Shown piece by piece: positions 13,155 through 26,410 of a DNA stretch of 64,000 bases. Each line of letters opens with the position of its first letter. The stretch's first letter is position 1. Below the pieces are notes generated by a model. That model saw only the letters and a program-made list of their open reading frames with translations, searched no databases and was not told the DNA's origin. The translations under genes were made by a program, and so were the position numbers. Source of the DNA: Scedosporium boydii (taxonomy: Eukaryota; Ascomycota; Sordariomycetes; Microascales; Microascaceae); assembly GCA_002221725.1 (NCBI GenBank), contig NJFT01000135.1, forward strand, positions 1 to 64,000. The letters run 5' to 3'.

Positions 13155-13482
13155 GGTATGGACGGATGACTGCATTATTTCAAGCGGTCATTATTTGCAT
13201 GCATGTTCTTGTTTTACCTGGATCTAAATGTGGAATGACCGCCGTTGCACTACGGCTTACGTTTGGGGGCTATGGACAGGGTTAGCATTTTCAACGAGGG
13301 GTGATGGTGATGTACATTATCACTTTAGGCGTTGGTGGTCTCGCATCTTCTGGACTATCCCATGCATTAAATACATTGGATCCTATCACACACATAACTC
13401 TTGCTTAGGTGCATTGTTTTGGGGGAAGATGCCTCTTTTGAACTCATCGATATGCTTCACTAGCGCAGGTATCGCATCTGCT
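13155..13482. other. convergent 3' flanks of NAA30 and the DUF1917 gene
   Basis: A 328-base gap between two stop codons facing each other. It probably carries both 3' UTRs; no gene or obvious structured element is seen. Confidence 0.6.
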
Positions 13483-14606
13483 TTAAGATGGAAACGCGTC
13501 TTTAGAGGAGTAGATCGAGGCCCGAATGCCCCACGGGTTTCCGCTCCCAATACCGAGATATGTGAAGATATCTGTTCTTCGTTAGAAGAGGAAATGCCGG
13601 GGACGACGAATCAGGTACGAACCGGGTTTGTAATAGAGTACCTTGCCCCTCGCACCGGCAAGCCCCAGTTCCTTCAGCCGCTTTAGGACCTTGCCAACAT
13701 CGCGCCGATCTCGAAAGTCCGCCGTGTAGACGCAGATGAGTCGTTCCTTCCTTCGAAACTCCTCAGCAGGCCGCGGTGCAACCTTGGCAGCGATTCCGAG
13801 TTCGTTGTTTGCTGTAGCCCTTGCTACCGTCTCCCAGATTTCGTTCACAGATAGGGGGTCACAGAAAATCATCCACTGTGGTACACAAGTCAGATAAATC
13901 AGGTCAAACAAGCCTCATATGTACCATGGGAGTCGTGGAGAGCGCATCGATATCAGACGCATAACTTACCTTGCCGCATCTCACTTTGCAGGCGTGGGCA
14001 AGATTGAGAATATCATGTATAGCTTGCAATTTTTGGCTCCCGATATCCCTCAGCACTGCAGGAGTGTTTCCCCCCATCCCCAGGGCTCCCTGGATGAAGT
14101 CGGTTAAAAGGTGAAGCCTCTCCATGCCTCCGGCATTCGCTACCGTGAGGTTACTGCCGTCCTCTTCGGGACCTTCATCCTCGTTTCCTTTGCTGTTCTG
14201 GCTCTGAGCCTCGGCTTTGGGTATCCGCTCCACGTAAGGATTGCAGATGTAGATCCAGGGCAGCTTATCTCCGACGTCGGTAGTTGCTGGGGGAAGACGC
14301 GCGAAGAAGTCATCGAGGGATTCCGTCAATTGCCAGGCAAAGTCGTATCCTTGGTAGGGGTTGTGTAGGTGAGCCTCGCTCTTGGGCTTCGTTCGAGAGG
14401 GCTGCGGGAGGAGAGGAACGACTGCTTGGTCTTTCCACCATTTCTCGGTGTCGAAATCCTTTACTCTCTGCTTCAATTCGGCAACGGTGTCGTCGTCGCC
14501 TAGTTTTTAGCTACATCGTTAGAGGAAATGCTTCTGCACTGAAGAAGATGAGGAACCGGCCCTCACCGTAAAAGTCTGAATCGTCGAGATCCATCGTCGA
14601 GTCCAT
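13483..14606 (-). CDS. DUF1917/Bles03 family protein (C11orf68-like)
   Basis: Seen: four exons, 14606-14567, 14499-13970, 13875-13623 and 13571-13483, 303 residues. The junctions DSDFYG/DDDTVAELKQR, KVRCGK/WMIFCDP and LYYKP/DIFTYLGIG each restore family sequence; the last donor is an unusual GTTCGT. Typical signatures are WIYICNPYVER in the middle, ICVYTADFRDRRDVGKVLKRL, and a C terminus reading YLGIGSGNPWGIRASIYSS. Known: the Bles03 (DUF1917) fold is reported to resemble eIF4E, but the family's biochemical role is not settled. The acidic Glu/Asp-rich loop (GNEDEGPEEDG) is probably disordered. It is head-to-head with DPH7 over 741 bases. Family confidence is good, function unknown. Confidence 0.82.
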
Positions 14607-15347
14607 CACGGCATCTTCCGGTCGATCCGTCCCGAATATCAAGGGCAGACCACTGGTATATCACTGGTTTGGGGAGGTGGATGTAATATATCAATATCAA
14701 ATTGTAGAAAACCTCATCTATTGTGTGGCTACTTATGATAGCCAGGCAGCAGAAGCGGTGTGATCACACAAACCCTGGGCGATTCCTTCGAAGAAATACT
14801 GTGCAGCTCTTGAATATTCGATGGCTGATCAAGGGTGTTTGTTGCTTCTTTGTGGTATTCCTAAGTACTTGGTATATGCCATTCACAAACGCCACCGAAG
14901 ACGAACCTGGTCGTTCATCCATGCCCCCTCCTTCCAAGACCGGGGTTGTTGTGGACGGGGGACGGTAGTTGGATGGTCACATCGCGGTGCTTGTTCCGAT
15001 TCCCCCGACTGCCCGTTGCATCGAACGTGCTGCATTTAGCGCCCGCCGTACCGTGCCCGTCCGAATACCGGCGGCCTGGGCTAGGCCAGGGCCCTGCACC
15101 TTTGAACACTGAACTGGGCTGGAGCTACCTCAGTACTTTGCAAGATTCAATTGGAGAATTTCATCAAATCGATACAACGAAGACGAGCATTTTCTAGTCT
15201 CCGGGAGAAAAGCAACCGCTCTGGTTTATCTATAAGTCAATAGGACGTCAATAACTGTTACATTTATTCGACACATCTTCGCCATTCCAGGTCCAGGCAA
15301 TTGTTTGAGGAATTTTTTCTTCTCGCATAAACTGCCCCGCACCAAAA
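14607..15347. promoter_or_regulatory. shared divergent promoter of the DUF1917 gene and DPH7
   Basis: 741 bases between two start codons pointing away from each other, so it must contain both 5' UTRs and promoters. No gene is supported. I could not single out a TATA box or named factor site with confidence. Confidence 0.5.
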
Positions 15348-16677
15348 ATGAAAGCTCACATGGAGCAGTGCAGTGGTGAAGGGAGTCTCATCTCCTCCAA
15401 GGCCTCGTGCATTCTCGATCTCCCGCCGAGTTGCATTGAATTCTGCCCCGCGCATCCGGGCTATTTTGTGGTGGGAACGTACAACTTGGAAAAGCGAGAG
15501 GATGAACAAAATGAGACGCAACCCGGTGACGACGACGAAGATGATCATCAAGAGGCAGCAGCATCCAAAGCACCGCAGAGCCGAAATGGCAGTCTCATAA
15601 TCTTCCGGTTGGAAGAAGGCCAGCTGTAAGTACGTTTCCCGGCTGTTCCTCGTGTTTCTCATTCGGACGACACTGGAGTTGACCCGGTCCTCGACTAGAC
15701 ATCTTACTCAGACAGTCTCCCACCCCTCGGCCATCTTGGACCTGCACTTTCAGACTCTTAGCGGCTATCAAGATATCGTCGCTGTCGTCTCTAGCACGGG
15801 AACTATCTCTGTTTTCCGTCTAGATCCTGGCCCCTCCGCCTCGGAGCCCTTGCAGGCTCTCTCGACTAGCCGGATACCTGATATAGACGAGGATGTCTTG
15901 TTCTTGTCCTTTACTTGGCACCCATCCTTGCCGGATATTCTCGCAATCACAACCTCTACCGGTGAAGTGAGGTTGGTACGTCTTGATCTTACGACCTTTG
16001 AGATTCGTGCATCTCAGACTGTCCCTGTTGCGAACTCTCTCGAATGCTGGTGCGTTGCGTTAAGCCCACCTACGTCCCGTGCGGGTGAGGAGCAAACTGG
16101 TGTTTTATACTCTGGCGGTGACGACTCCGTACTTCGGTATATATCACTGTCTATGTCATCGGAGATTGATGATGACTCTGTCCTGGCCGATGTTCCCTAC
16201 CCTCCGGCGGTAATGAATAAAGACCATGATGCCGGTGTTACCGCAATACTCCCTCTTCCTCTATATTTGGAGGACGGTTCGCGGATTGTCATGACAGGAA
16301 GCTACGACGAGAACCTAAGGATCTTTGCGATACAAGACCCGCAAACCACCTTTGGCTTAAAGCGGACAAGACTTCTGGCGGATCGTGGCCTGGGAGGCGG
16401 TGTCTGGAGGCTCAAGGTCATAAACATGGACAAGGTTCGGGAATCTGGGCCAGGTAGGAAGATTCGCCTTCTGGCATCATGCATGCATGCTGGTACAAGA
16501 ATAGTCGATGTGTCAATCTCCCATGATGGGACGGCTTCTGTTGAGGTTCTTTATCGGTTCGAAGAACATAAATCGATGAACTATGGCAGTGATTGGATAC
16601 ACGGTGTTGATGGGAGCGGGATTAATGTTGTCTCAACCAGCTTCTATGATAGGCTTCTTTGTCTGTGGAAGACTTGA
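15348..16677 (+). CDS. DPH7: diphthine methyltransferase Dph7 (Rrt2), WD40 protein
   Basis: Seen: two exons, 15348-15625 and 15699-16677, 418 residues, joined at EEGQL/HLTQTVSHPSAI. WD40 blades run from DLPPSCIEFCPAHPGYFVVGTY through LDLHFQTLSGYQDIVAVVSS, LSFTWHPSLPDILAITTSTGEV, GVLYSGGDDSVLRYI and IVMTGSYDENLRIF to INVVSTSFYDRLLCLWKT. A low-complexity acidic loop (PGDDDEDDHQ) splits the first blade. Known: Dph7 removes the methyl ester from the diphthine intermediate on eEF2, letting Dph6 finish diphthamide; it acts in the cytosol. GSYDE and SGGDDS are typical of this subfamily. The ATG at 15348 is preceded by AAAA; a second in-frame Met sits four codons later. Confidence 0.9.
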
Positions 16678-17758
16678 GGTGGATCTTTTGGCCCCCAGAG
16701 ACTGGCATGAAGCGCAGAACATTGTAGAAAAAGATGGTCAGTTTCTGTTATCAATGCCAGAAACCTCAGCCAGGCTCAGTCCATCAGGCAATCCTCGGAG
16801 CTCAAGGCAGTACTGTCGGGAAGTCCACCCAGATAGGAATGTCGTCCCAGCTGTTTGAGTCAAAGCCTGCACGTGGTGTGGTGACGATTTCGTGGTTCCT
16901 GCTTAATTGGCAATGCTGTCATCGCTGTGGAGGCCGCATCTCACTAGTGACAGCAACACTGAATTGACAGTCGATCTCTCGATGAATATTGGTCTATCGG
17001 TCAATTACCTGCATCTGACTGAGGAGAAGGGTACAGATACTACTCTGAGGTGCATGAGGGGGCATAGTTTCAGGCAATGAAAGGTATAGATACTTCCGGC
17101 ACCTCTTCCTTTGTAGTGGGTGGGACCACTCAAGCTAGGCCTAGCACAGCTATCAATGTTCCTATTAATACCTTGTGCCTTGAACCTGCTCCAGGGGGTC
17201 TTCTGGGCTTCTGTTGTATTCAGGTTACTTTGTACTTCTAAACTCGACTTGGATCTGCACAACCACCGCAGCGGAACCCAAACATTTTCTTCGCCTGGTC
17301 TCAATACTTCAAGCCACCCACTACCATAACCACAACCACCACAACCACCACCACCACCAAACCTGGAACCTGTCTACAATCCATCACCACATTACGCACA
17401 TCCTGCAGGGCTTTGGGCGGACGCTTTCCACACGAGTCTTGTGATTTATCCTGTCGGGATATTGCAGCACCTCCCCGCGTGAATCACCTGAAGCAAATCC
17501 TGTTTGTCCTCGTCTTCGAACCGAATCTCGCATTTTCTTTCATCACGCTACGAGGTCCTACGAGTCTCGACACATTTTTGCAAACCACCACTTTTTTTCC
17601 TCCCCGCCACAACGCGATCTCGATGCCTACGCGGACAGTTTCGGTTTGAGCATCTGGTGGACTTTCCTCTCTCCGCTAGCCCGGCTCTGCACGAGAGAAT
17701 AAACTGGTAGAAAAACCCCCCTCCATCGTCCAGTCGAATCGACCCGTCTCGTGTCGCA
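16678..17758. other. intergenic between DPH7 and MSN5
   Basis: 1.08 kb holding the DPH7 3' UTR and the MSN5 promoter and leader. An (ACC)n-type microsatellite lies at about 17326-17362, and the stretch before the MSN5 ATG is CT-rich. No gene is supported. Confidence 0.55.
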
Positions 17759-20700
17759 ATGGCTGCCCAACCCCTCAACGGCGGCGCAGGCAACCTTACG
17801 ACGCCAGCACCTGGCAACGGCCCTGGCTCTGACGGCATTGCCAAGATTCATCAAGCCCTCGAAGTCATACATAGTCCCTTTTCGTCGAATGATGCCCGTC
17901 GAGACGCCCAAAACTTCCTCGAGCAGGTAAAGGCCTACGCCGAAGCCCCACTCCAAGGCTATACTCTCGCCTCCGACAAATCCCAATCCCCGGTTGTCCG
18001 CCACTACGCCCTGTCTCTCCTCGAACATGCAATCAGGCACAGATGGGCTTCGTACGGCCCCGACGAAGCTACTGCCCTCCGCGGCTGGGTGCTGGAGCTC
18101 TGCCGCGGCGTGTCTCGAGATGACCCGACATACCTGCGCAACAAGACAGCCCAACTCTGGGTGGATGTCGCTAAGCGAAGCTGGGCTGCAGAGTGGATGG
18201 ATATGGACGGGCTCCTCGTGCAGCTCTGGGAGATACCCGACTCGCCGGTTCACAAGGAGCTGGTCATGTTTGTCCTAGAGACCCTGTCCGAGGAGGTCTT
18301 TAACGGGGATGATGCGGCAGTCGTGATGCGAGAGGGCGTACTGAGCAAAGCTTGCGTGGAGATATTTACCCCGGCGACTGTCCTGGCCGAGTCGTTTCCC
18401 AATAGGCAGGCTGGGCCAGAGGTACGCTACGGAGGAGAAGGTTGGCTTGCGCGGCTTTCCGAGTTTCTGGACCAATGTTTAGGCGCAGACGTCCAGAGCA
18501 ATGAGCCCGTCAGGACTTGCGCCGTGAAGGCGCTCTCCGCCCTCCACTCACTGATGACATGGGCCATTCCGAAGGCCATCCACTCGGCCAATTGCGTTCC
18601 AATCATGGTTCGGTGCCTCGCAGTCTCCTGCATCTCTGTTCAGAAGGTAGGTCAAGTACATCTCATCTCTTATGCCCCACTGAACAATCGTACATACGCA
18701 ACCCCCACCCTGCTGCAGCAATTTATGTACGTGAACCTCCTTGGGAGCTCACTAACACTCCTCGCACTCTCTAGGCCTCATTGGATGCCCTTCATGCATT
18801 ATACTGCCGAACGAATTTCTCAGACCAGGAGTTTAAGGAGCTTGTCATGCCGATGTATGAGGCAGACACGGTCAACTTGTTCCGCCGATTGGCAGAATGG
18901 TCCGTTGTCGACGCGCAAGACATTGACGAAGAGAAGTATCTTTTCGCTAAGAAGTTCTCGGAGGTGAGTTGCTGACTCCATTGCAGCGCCGCCGCCCCTC
19001 TCCCCCTTCCACTTCCCCCCATGGCGTGAGCGCTTGGAGCAGAGCTTTTGGTTGATGCCAATCGAGTACCTACTGACCAATTGAATTATCAAGATGTTAT
19101 CCTCCCTTGGCAGCTACATCGAGCGAAAGTTTACAGTCCTTAAGCCGGGAACCGATGTAATTGGCTTCTTACACCTTCTTCTCCTAGTCGTCCAGAACAA
19201 GAGTCTCGTCGTTTCAATCCCAGTCCTTGTATCCTGGACTCGCCTGCTCAGCAGCAGGTATATCGGTCCAAATGCCGCCAACCTGGATCTTATTGGTCCT
19301 TTATTGGAAGTGTGCTCTTCCAGGATGATCCGCTACGAGAACCTGCCTGAAGACTCACAAGACCCTTCCTATCTATTCCTGCTCGAGGATACCGATACCA
19401 TTCCCGAGCGACATGCCTTCTTGGGCAACTATCGGAGATATAGTTCTCAGCTCATCGAGCTTATCGTGCAATTGAAGTTGACCGACGCACTAGCACATAT
19501 TCTCCGCCAAACGGACGACATCCTCCAACACCTATACGATGGCCAGCCGCCACTCGATGGTGCGTTAGCAGCCCCCCCCCCTTTTTTTTTTTCGACTTTT
19601 GTTTACTTCTTAGTGCTCTGCCGCGTTACTTACACATCTCTAATCTAGTTGCGAAATATTCAAAACACTCTCTGCCCGTTCTGCGTGTCGATGCGCAGTT
19701 CACTGTCGTTGAAGCTGCGCTGAAAGGCTTCGTCAAGTGGAGGACAATCCCGAGAGCTGACAACAGGGTATGGCCTACCACCTTCAAAAGATGATCATGC
19801 GATTAGTACTAATTTTCAAAAACAATAGCGCGCGGAATTGGAAACGAACCTCGAGGCCTGGTGTAATAAGCTGCTTGGAATGAACTTTGAGGTGAGTAGA
19901 TTTTTTGAGCGACACAGCAATTATAAGCGCGCTGACGGTTTTTGTTTCCCTCCTCTGCCAGGACCCCCAAATTAGAAAGCGGGTGCTTCAGCTTTTAGTG
20001 GCCTTCTCTACCACGGCGCTGGATAACAATGCCAACTTGATGCTAAAGGTCCTCGAGCATATCCTGATGACCTGGCCTGCTCTCCAGCCGGAGCACAGGG
20101 CTTATAACGATGCCATCAAGGACCTTCAGGCGGACAGCATGATTGAACTTCATCGCTTGGCGACGAAGATGCCTGACCACTTACTTGTATGCTACCCCTT
20201 GCTTTCGTGCCTCCACCAATGCGATATACTTGAAACTCGAGCTGACATCATTTTAGAACGTTTATAATGATCTCGAGGCTAAGGTGAAGGAGATGGTCAA
20301 CTCCGGGACCTTGGATGATAAGCGCATTGTGGCCTATGAGAGCTTTCTCTTCCTCATCATGTATGAAAATCATTTCAGAGGCATTTCGTCGGCCTTTTTA
20401 TTTCCCCTTGAGACGGATGCTAGTAAACTAACACGGAATTTCTCCCATAGCCATCGGACATCGAGACTCGACCTGCAGACCAAGATTCAGAGACTTCAGC
20501 AATTTGTGGACCCCATCAAAGCACAGTGGCAGAGCCCACAATTGAAGGAGTCCATCTCTTCGTATCAGGCATTCTGCCAACTCTTGGGTCTTGACAAAGC
20601 CCAGCAGTACCTAGCGAGCCGGAAGGTGAATCAAGTGAAAGACTGGGGTGCGTGCGACCTCGATGCCGAGGGCCTCGCTCTTCAAGCCGAGTTGGAGGAA

Positions 20701-22492
20701 CGACTTAGGGTATGGCCACTCTCGATAGAACTCACCGCCTGATGCTCATGTGCGTTGTGCTCGCCCGCTAACATGCGCCGTTTGTTTCCCCTCTAGCTAC
20801 TCCCGTTGCGGTCGACAAAGTCCTTTATCGCCTTTTCGGTAGAGAGGATCGACAAGTCTTCGAGTGCTTTTATGGCATCCTACAAGCTTTGGGGCGATAG
20901 CGTTGTCGGCGTCCTGCCTTACATCCTCCAATTTCTTAGGTATGAAAGCTCTCATATCCGCCCGTGTGTGTGATTACTATAATATGGTAACTAACTTTAC
21001 GTTTGATAATAGTCACGCGCACGCATCGCACAATCCCGAGAACTGGGCAGGATTACCGCCTGACATGCGGTCCATCGTCGGCCGCGTTCTCAGCGACAGA
21101 TTTTGGCAGGCCGGTATCTCCGAAGGTAGCAAGGATGACTTCTACGCTCGCGTGATGGACAAGAAGGGAACTCTGGAGGGTCTCGGATCGACGATTAGAG
21201 GATCGCTACGATTTGTCCGCGAGACCTGCTATGCCATCATTTACTGCCTCAGTCGGCTGGACTTCAAGTTTTACGGCTTTGACGACTTACCGGAGCCGCT
21301 GGCGCGAGCCCTTTTAGGAGATGCGACGTACCTCTCGACTCACCAACAGGTCAACATTTTAAATCTGGTCAGGTATCTTGTGGATGACTGTCCGGTGGAG
21401 CAGCGGGAACACTTCCTTCCGCCGCTGCTTTCGACAGCCTTCCAGCAGATGGACCGGAAGATTAGCTCGGAGTGGGAGGCGATAGCGAATCGGCAGACGG
21501 TCTCGGCGGAAGGGGACGAGTTGACGGAGGAGATGAAGGCGGAGAGCATTCTCCGTCAAGTCACATATACTGCCTGTCTTATGGTGGCGGACTTTTTAGA
21601 CCCGACAAAGAATAGTAAGTATCTCGTCCGGATTTTCGCGACCAACCCCCTTTTCTCATCCACTATGTTCTTTTATCCTGACTCATTTTCTTTACCTCCA
21701 GACCCGCCTCTACGCCCTGAAAGCGGGAAGCCTCCAATGAAGTATCCCTCTTTACGGAAGTTCTGTCTGATGCATGTAAATGTGGTCGAGCCTTTACTGG
21801 TCTTTTGCACACATGCGATCAGAATGCGAGACACGAGGTGTTGCAGCATTATTCTACGAGTTTTCAAGTCCATCGTGCCAGAGTTCCAGGACCAGCAGCA
21901 AACAGACAGCCGTCATAACGCCTCGGCTCCCAACGCCAGCAGCGCAGGAGGAGGCCCGCCAGATTCGTCGGACGCCGATCAATACCTCGACACGAGCCCG
22001 CTTCCCGCCGAAGTCGTCCCCATGATCCGGGAGTACATCGCGTCGGACGTGCTCAAGGCATGCATCACCTCGATCAACGAGGCTTACTTCGTGGACCTGC
22101 AAAAGGACCTCGCGGCGCTCATCGCAGCCATCATTGTCTACTACAGCCCCCTGACGAACACGGCTACCAACATCCTGCTGTCCCTCCCCGGCGTCACGGA
22201 GGCGGAGCTGCAGCGGTTTACGCCGTTCATCTCGAAGCCGGCGTCGCACTCGAGACAGCAGCGGGCACTCGTGCTCGACCTCCTCAAGGATGTCAAGGGC
22301 GTGAGCATCTCGGAGATGGGCAAGTTATCTGGTGCGGGAGGGTCAGGCGGGAGTCGGTCGAAGAGGACGGGGCGGACGAAGATGGCGCAAGAGTTTATGA
22401 AGGCTCCTGAGCCGAATCAACAGGAGAGGGGAACTGCGACTGGTGGTAAGGACGATGAGCTTGATGGGGTGTCGCGGCTGTTCGAGGGTTAG
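17759..22492 (+). CDS. MSN5: exportin-5/Msn5 family karyopherin
   Basis: Seen: eleven exons, 17759-18646, 18775-18963, 19094-19559, 19649-19767, 19829-19891, 19962-20186, 20257-20360, 20451-20709, 20797-20939, 21013-21614 and 21702-22492, giving 1282 residues, usual for the family. The whole chain is helical HEAT-type repeat. The N-terminal importin-beta-like part contains [20 protein letters not shown] and [18 protein letters not shown]. Later exons carry VRIDAQ-like helices, [19 protein letters not shown] and [17 protein letters not shown]. The C terminus is disordered and basic ([12 protein letters not shown]). Known: Msn5/XPO5 exports phosphorylated cargo proteins in yeast and structured RNA in animals, with Ran-GTP. 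Introns 7 and 10 (90 and 87 bases) have lengths divisible by three and no in-frame stop, so the exon calls there rest on splice signals and on the restored [14 protein letters not shown] and TKNNPPLRPES. Confidence 0.9.
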
Positions 22493-25187
22493 TAAGCAAT
22501 TCTTAGATTGCGCGGCCTTCCCATGTGAGTGTAACAGTCAGGGAGATGCGAGGGCTGAGCGGATGAGAAGAGAAGGCCGAAGAGCCAGGAAGAGAGATAT
22601 CTCAGTGACCGATCGAGAACGCTGGGTTCCTACAGTTCATGCCGGGCGTTCTCGAGCAGAGAGATGCGAGATTTAAGGTGAGAAAAAGAAGTGACCTAGT
22701 GGTCGCCGTGTTGTGCTAGAGGAGAGTTGTGCGAGTACATGAGGATTTGTACGGGACTATGAGCGCGCTCTCGCCAGTGTACTAAACGAGCCGCAGGTAA
22801 TAGGCTCCCTGTCAGAAAAGGAACACTGAACATTGATCAGCGCGCGGAGAGAGAAGAACTGAAGAGTACTACAACATGTGGGCTATTAGTGTGTGCGTGC
22901 ACATCGGAGGTTCTCGTCCGTCCACATCTCACAGTTCGATGTCGAAGCCGATCCTCAATCTGATCCCTGCGTTCCTCTATCTTCCTTTCCCTCTACGCCT
23001 GGTTTCTTTCCTTGTGCCCGCCTGCAGAGCCCTTTTTATATCCCGACGTTTCTTTGACGCCAGGCCCCTTCCGTTTCTTCATTTTTTTCCCTTTGTCTGA
23101 AGTTATCTGTTTACAGACAAGAAGGTATGGTTTTTAGACGGCAAAAGAGGAATGCGAGACTCTGGAAGACAAAACCAAAGATAAAAACAAAAAAGAAACC
23201 TCTTAAAGGCCATGGAGTAGGGGAGGGAAAGCACTCGTCGATATCAATTGTTTCAATACAAAGCGTGTTTTATCTGCCCCCGGCATGGGTTTCTCCTTGA
23301 TGTGTTGTGTATGTGTAGGTCACAACATTCCATCTTGCCTCTTCCTATTTTCGACCATGTTAGCATGTCCTGGCCGAGTCTGGGTTGTGGTACAAGGCAC
23401 GGAGGCAGCCAGAAGTCGGGGGACATATTGACCGAGCTTCTCTCCCCGCGGTACTAAAAACCCCGAAATCGAAAAGGCACCGTGCCACCGTTCCCCAAGA
23501 TAAAACGTGCAACTACCGCGCCAGTTCGAAACACTGGTGGCTGTGTTTCGTTTTAAGTTTACGTCAACAGCTATGCTGGACATTGGGGAAACGTGCTTCG
23601 TATGGCGAGCCGGCTTGGGAGACCAGGTTGGGAGCTGCCTCGCGGAAGCCCAACACTCGCTTTATTTGTCACGGTCACCCCGTCTTGGCGCAGGCTTGGG
23701 GTGTTCGCTGACGATGGAGCAATGATGCTATTTATACACACTGACACACGCATTACCACTCTGTCTAGGGGGTGGGGGGGATCTCTCGGATGCTGCTCCG
23801 GTGTTTCTTGGAAAAAAAAGAAAAGGAATCTTGATGTGTGACGCGAACTGCATGCACAGCAGAGAGAAATGTTTAAGCAAAGCTCTCCGTGTAGGTACGG
23901 TACAACACAAACCGCATGAAGGGGAGAGACCCCGCCACGCGCATGGTGGGTGCACATGAGGGTTGCTTAAAGGACGGGGAGGCCATCCATCAATGTCGCT
24001 CAGCTCGACAAGGTGGTGGAAAAGCTTGCGCCGTTCCGCCGTTCCGCCTTTCCCACAAGCACGAGCAAGGGATCAACGACAGTGCTTTTGTATCCTGACG
24101 AGGCCGACTTCCTAAAGCAGAGCACGCCGCCTCTGGGATTCAGAGATCGGCACTTCACCCGTAGTTCGAAGTATAGTAAACTACATAACATACCGTACCC
24201 TGAGCTCGACTAGGTTGCAGGAAACAAGCGGATCTGGGGTCCGAGATATCAAATTGAAGAGTTTGTGTGCTCGGACGCCGCGGTGGATACTGCCAAGGTA
24301 TCAATGATTGATGCTTCTTGTGGGCGCTAACAGGCTTCGCCAGGAAACAGGAGATGGACATTTTGGACTGAGGGAGGAGGGGAAGCACGGCCAAGAAGGA
24401 GGGGCGGAGATGAGTACTTCGTTGTAATTAGAGAGTGGCCGGAAAGGTGGAGGAAAGAGACTTTCCAGAGCAGAGTCTCGGCAAAGATGGGAAGGTCAAT
24501 TCGTCTTGGAAGTCGACACTAACTTGAATCTCATCGACGATTCGGGATAGCTTCAATGGGCCAAGCAATCTACACTAGCGTACGCGACGCCGTTGTTGTT
24601 TGTCCCCACGCATCCACACTAGGAAGTAAACTAGGACAGCCAATGCGGGGGTAAAATAGTGGAGGGTGCTGGAGTGGCTCGACCATGGACGAGTCTGGCC
24701 ATTGCTTCTTAATCACGGAGATAAATCCGGGGTTGTCTCTTTCGAAGCTTCCGATCCATACATGCTTTCGGTCCGCACGAAGTACGAGCTCCCTCCCCCT
24801 TGTCGGCACTCAGTCGGGTCGCCGAGGCGTCTCTGGAAGCACCGCAGCTGATATGATAGTCGAAGGGGAGTTCGGCTGCTACTCTCCATTAAGCCCTTAT
24901 TTTTTTTTTTTATTGTTAGCGGAACCCTGACAATCCGAGTCCCATACCCTTGTCTTGGCTGTCCGCAATCGACAGATCTGGCGGCGTCAAACAACACTGC
25001 CACAACGCCCGACGACGTGAGGTCTTGTTGGCGCCATCCGAGTCCCAGACCTCAATCGCCAAGTGATCAATAACTTCAATCTCTGTTACCTTCACGTCGA
25101 GTCCTCTCCAGCCAACTTGCACCATCCAGACGATTACAATCGCATCGACCTGAGAGGAGATATCAATGGCTTATCCCCGCGTCTTCC

Positions 25188-26410
25188 TACGAAGTAGTTG
25201 AGATGTTTTAGTCTGTGATTCTGTGTGGAACTAACTTCTTCTTGGAAGTACGGAGTAAGCCCGGCATTGAAAAGCCAAGCCGGTCTGTGGAGAGTCTCCA
25301 CGCACCCGCAGATACCGCAGATACTGCATGCATTAAGCTGCACTCCCAACACCGTTACCTGTGTGTTCCCTGTCGATACCGACTCACTGAGCATACGAAG
25401 TAGTCTAGTTTACATGCGGCATCTGCCATCGAAACCAGGTGCCTCGGCGCGTCCGTGCTGATGCAGTCGATCTCATGGCACATCCCACCATATCCCCTCA
25501 TATCTCCTCGGTATATGGTTCTCAGGAGCGGAGAACCTCACATAGTTCCATCGTCACGAGCAATTCACGAGTTGGGTGAGAAGGTCTATCACTCACTTGA
25601 TCCAGTCAGTCTTGCTGCACATCCTTCAAGTTCCAAATACGCCTCCGCCTCTATACTTCGTTTCGTATTGTAGCAGTCAATACCAAACGAGTCCCTCGTG
25701 GCTGGCAGCAGTAATACGCCATGGTCTGGAATCTGGCCGCCTCTGATAAACTACTGTGCCCACTTCCTTCGTTCCCTCACTTGTTTCATACTCGTACACT
25801 CCTTCGTACTTCCTTCTAACAATCCCCCACGAACCGATGATATTAAACTATCGTGAAAGGGATTAGCTCAAGTCTAGCCTCAGTCCCACTAAATTGCAGT
25901 ACTCCAGCCGCATCCAGGAAGCACACCACGATTACCTGATTCAAAAAAGGCCTGTCCTGTTGCTCCGAAGGCTGAACCATGGGGCTACACGACGAAGTAC
26001 TTCGTCGGTGTGCCAGCCAACCCCCTGTCTTCAAGACCTCTAGTTTACTTTGTATGCAGTGATGCACCAAGCATGGCTTGTTCGGAACTGTTAAACTCAA
26101 CCCCCCAACCCTCTTCCTAGCCTGAGACAGGGACCCCAGGTACAAGTCGCGTGTAGTTGGTGTGCCTGCGCCCAGAACAAGAACACTCTGCACAGGTACC
26201 AGGCACTGTGTGTGCTGTGTCCGCCCCGCCCGCGACCCTGGGCCTCCGGCGGACGCCAGTGACCTGGTAGAGCTCCCAATCAGCAAAGTGGTACGTGATC
26301 CTGCCGTCCCTAGCGTAACTGCCCGGCTAGTTTAGCGTCAAAGGGGTAATAATCGACCATACAAAGGGTAATGTGTGCCGTTTCGAGCAAAGAGCTGGTC
26401 GTACTTCGTA
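25188..26410. repeat. TACGAAGTA motif group, 25-26.4 kb
   Basis: Exact copies at 25188-25196, 25394-25402 and 26402-26410 (the last as TACTTCGTA), one TACGGAGTA at 25249-25257, and many one-base variants, for example ACGAAGTACTTCGT inside the palindrome at 25990-26007. All are non-coding. Confidence 0.85.
25990..26007. repeat. perfect 18-base palindrome
   Basis: Reads CGACGAAGTACTTCGTCG on both strands. It looks like two overlapping half-copies of the dispersed motif placed head to head around GTAC. Intergenic. Confidence 0.9.

Noticed and set aside
25843..26286. 147-codon minus-strand frame
   Set aside because: It runs through the 18-base palindrome and several motif copies, with no protein-family resemblance.
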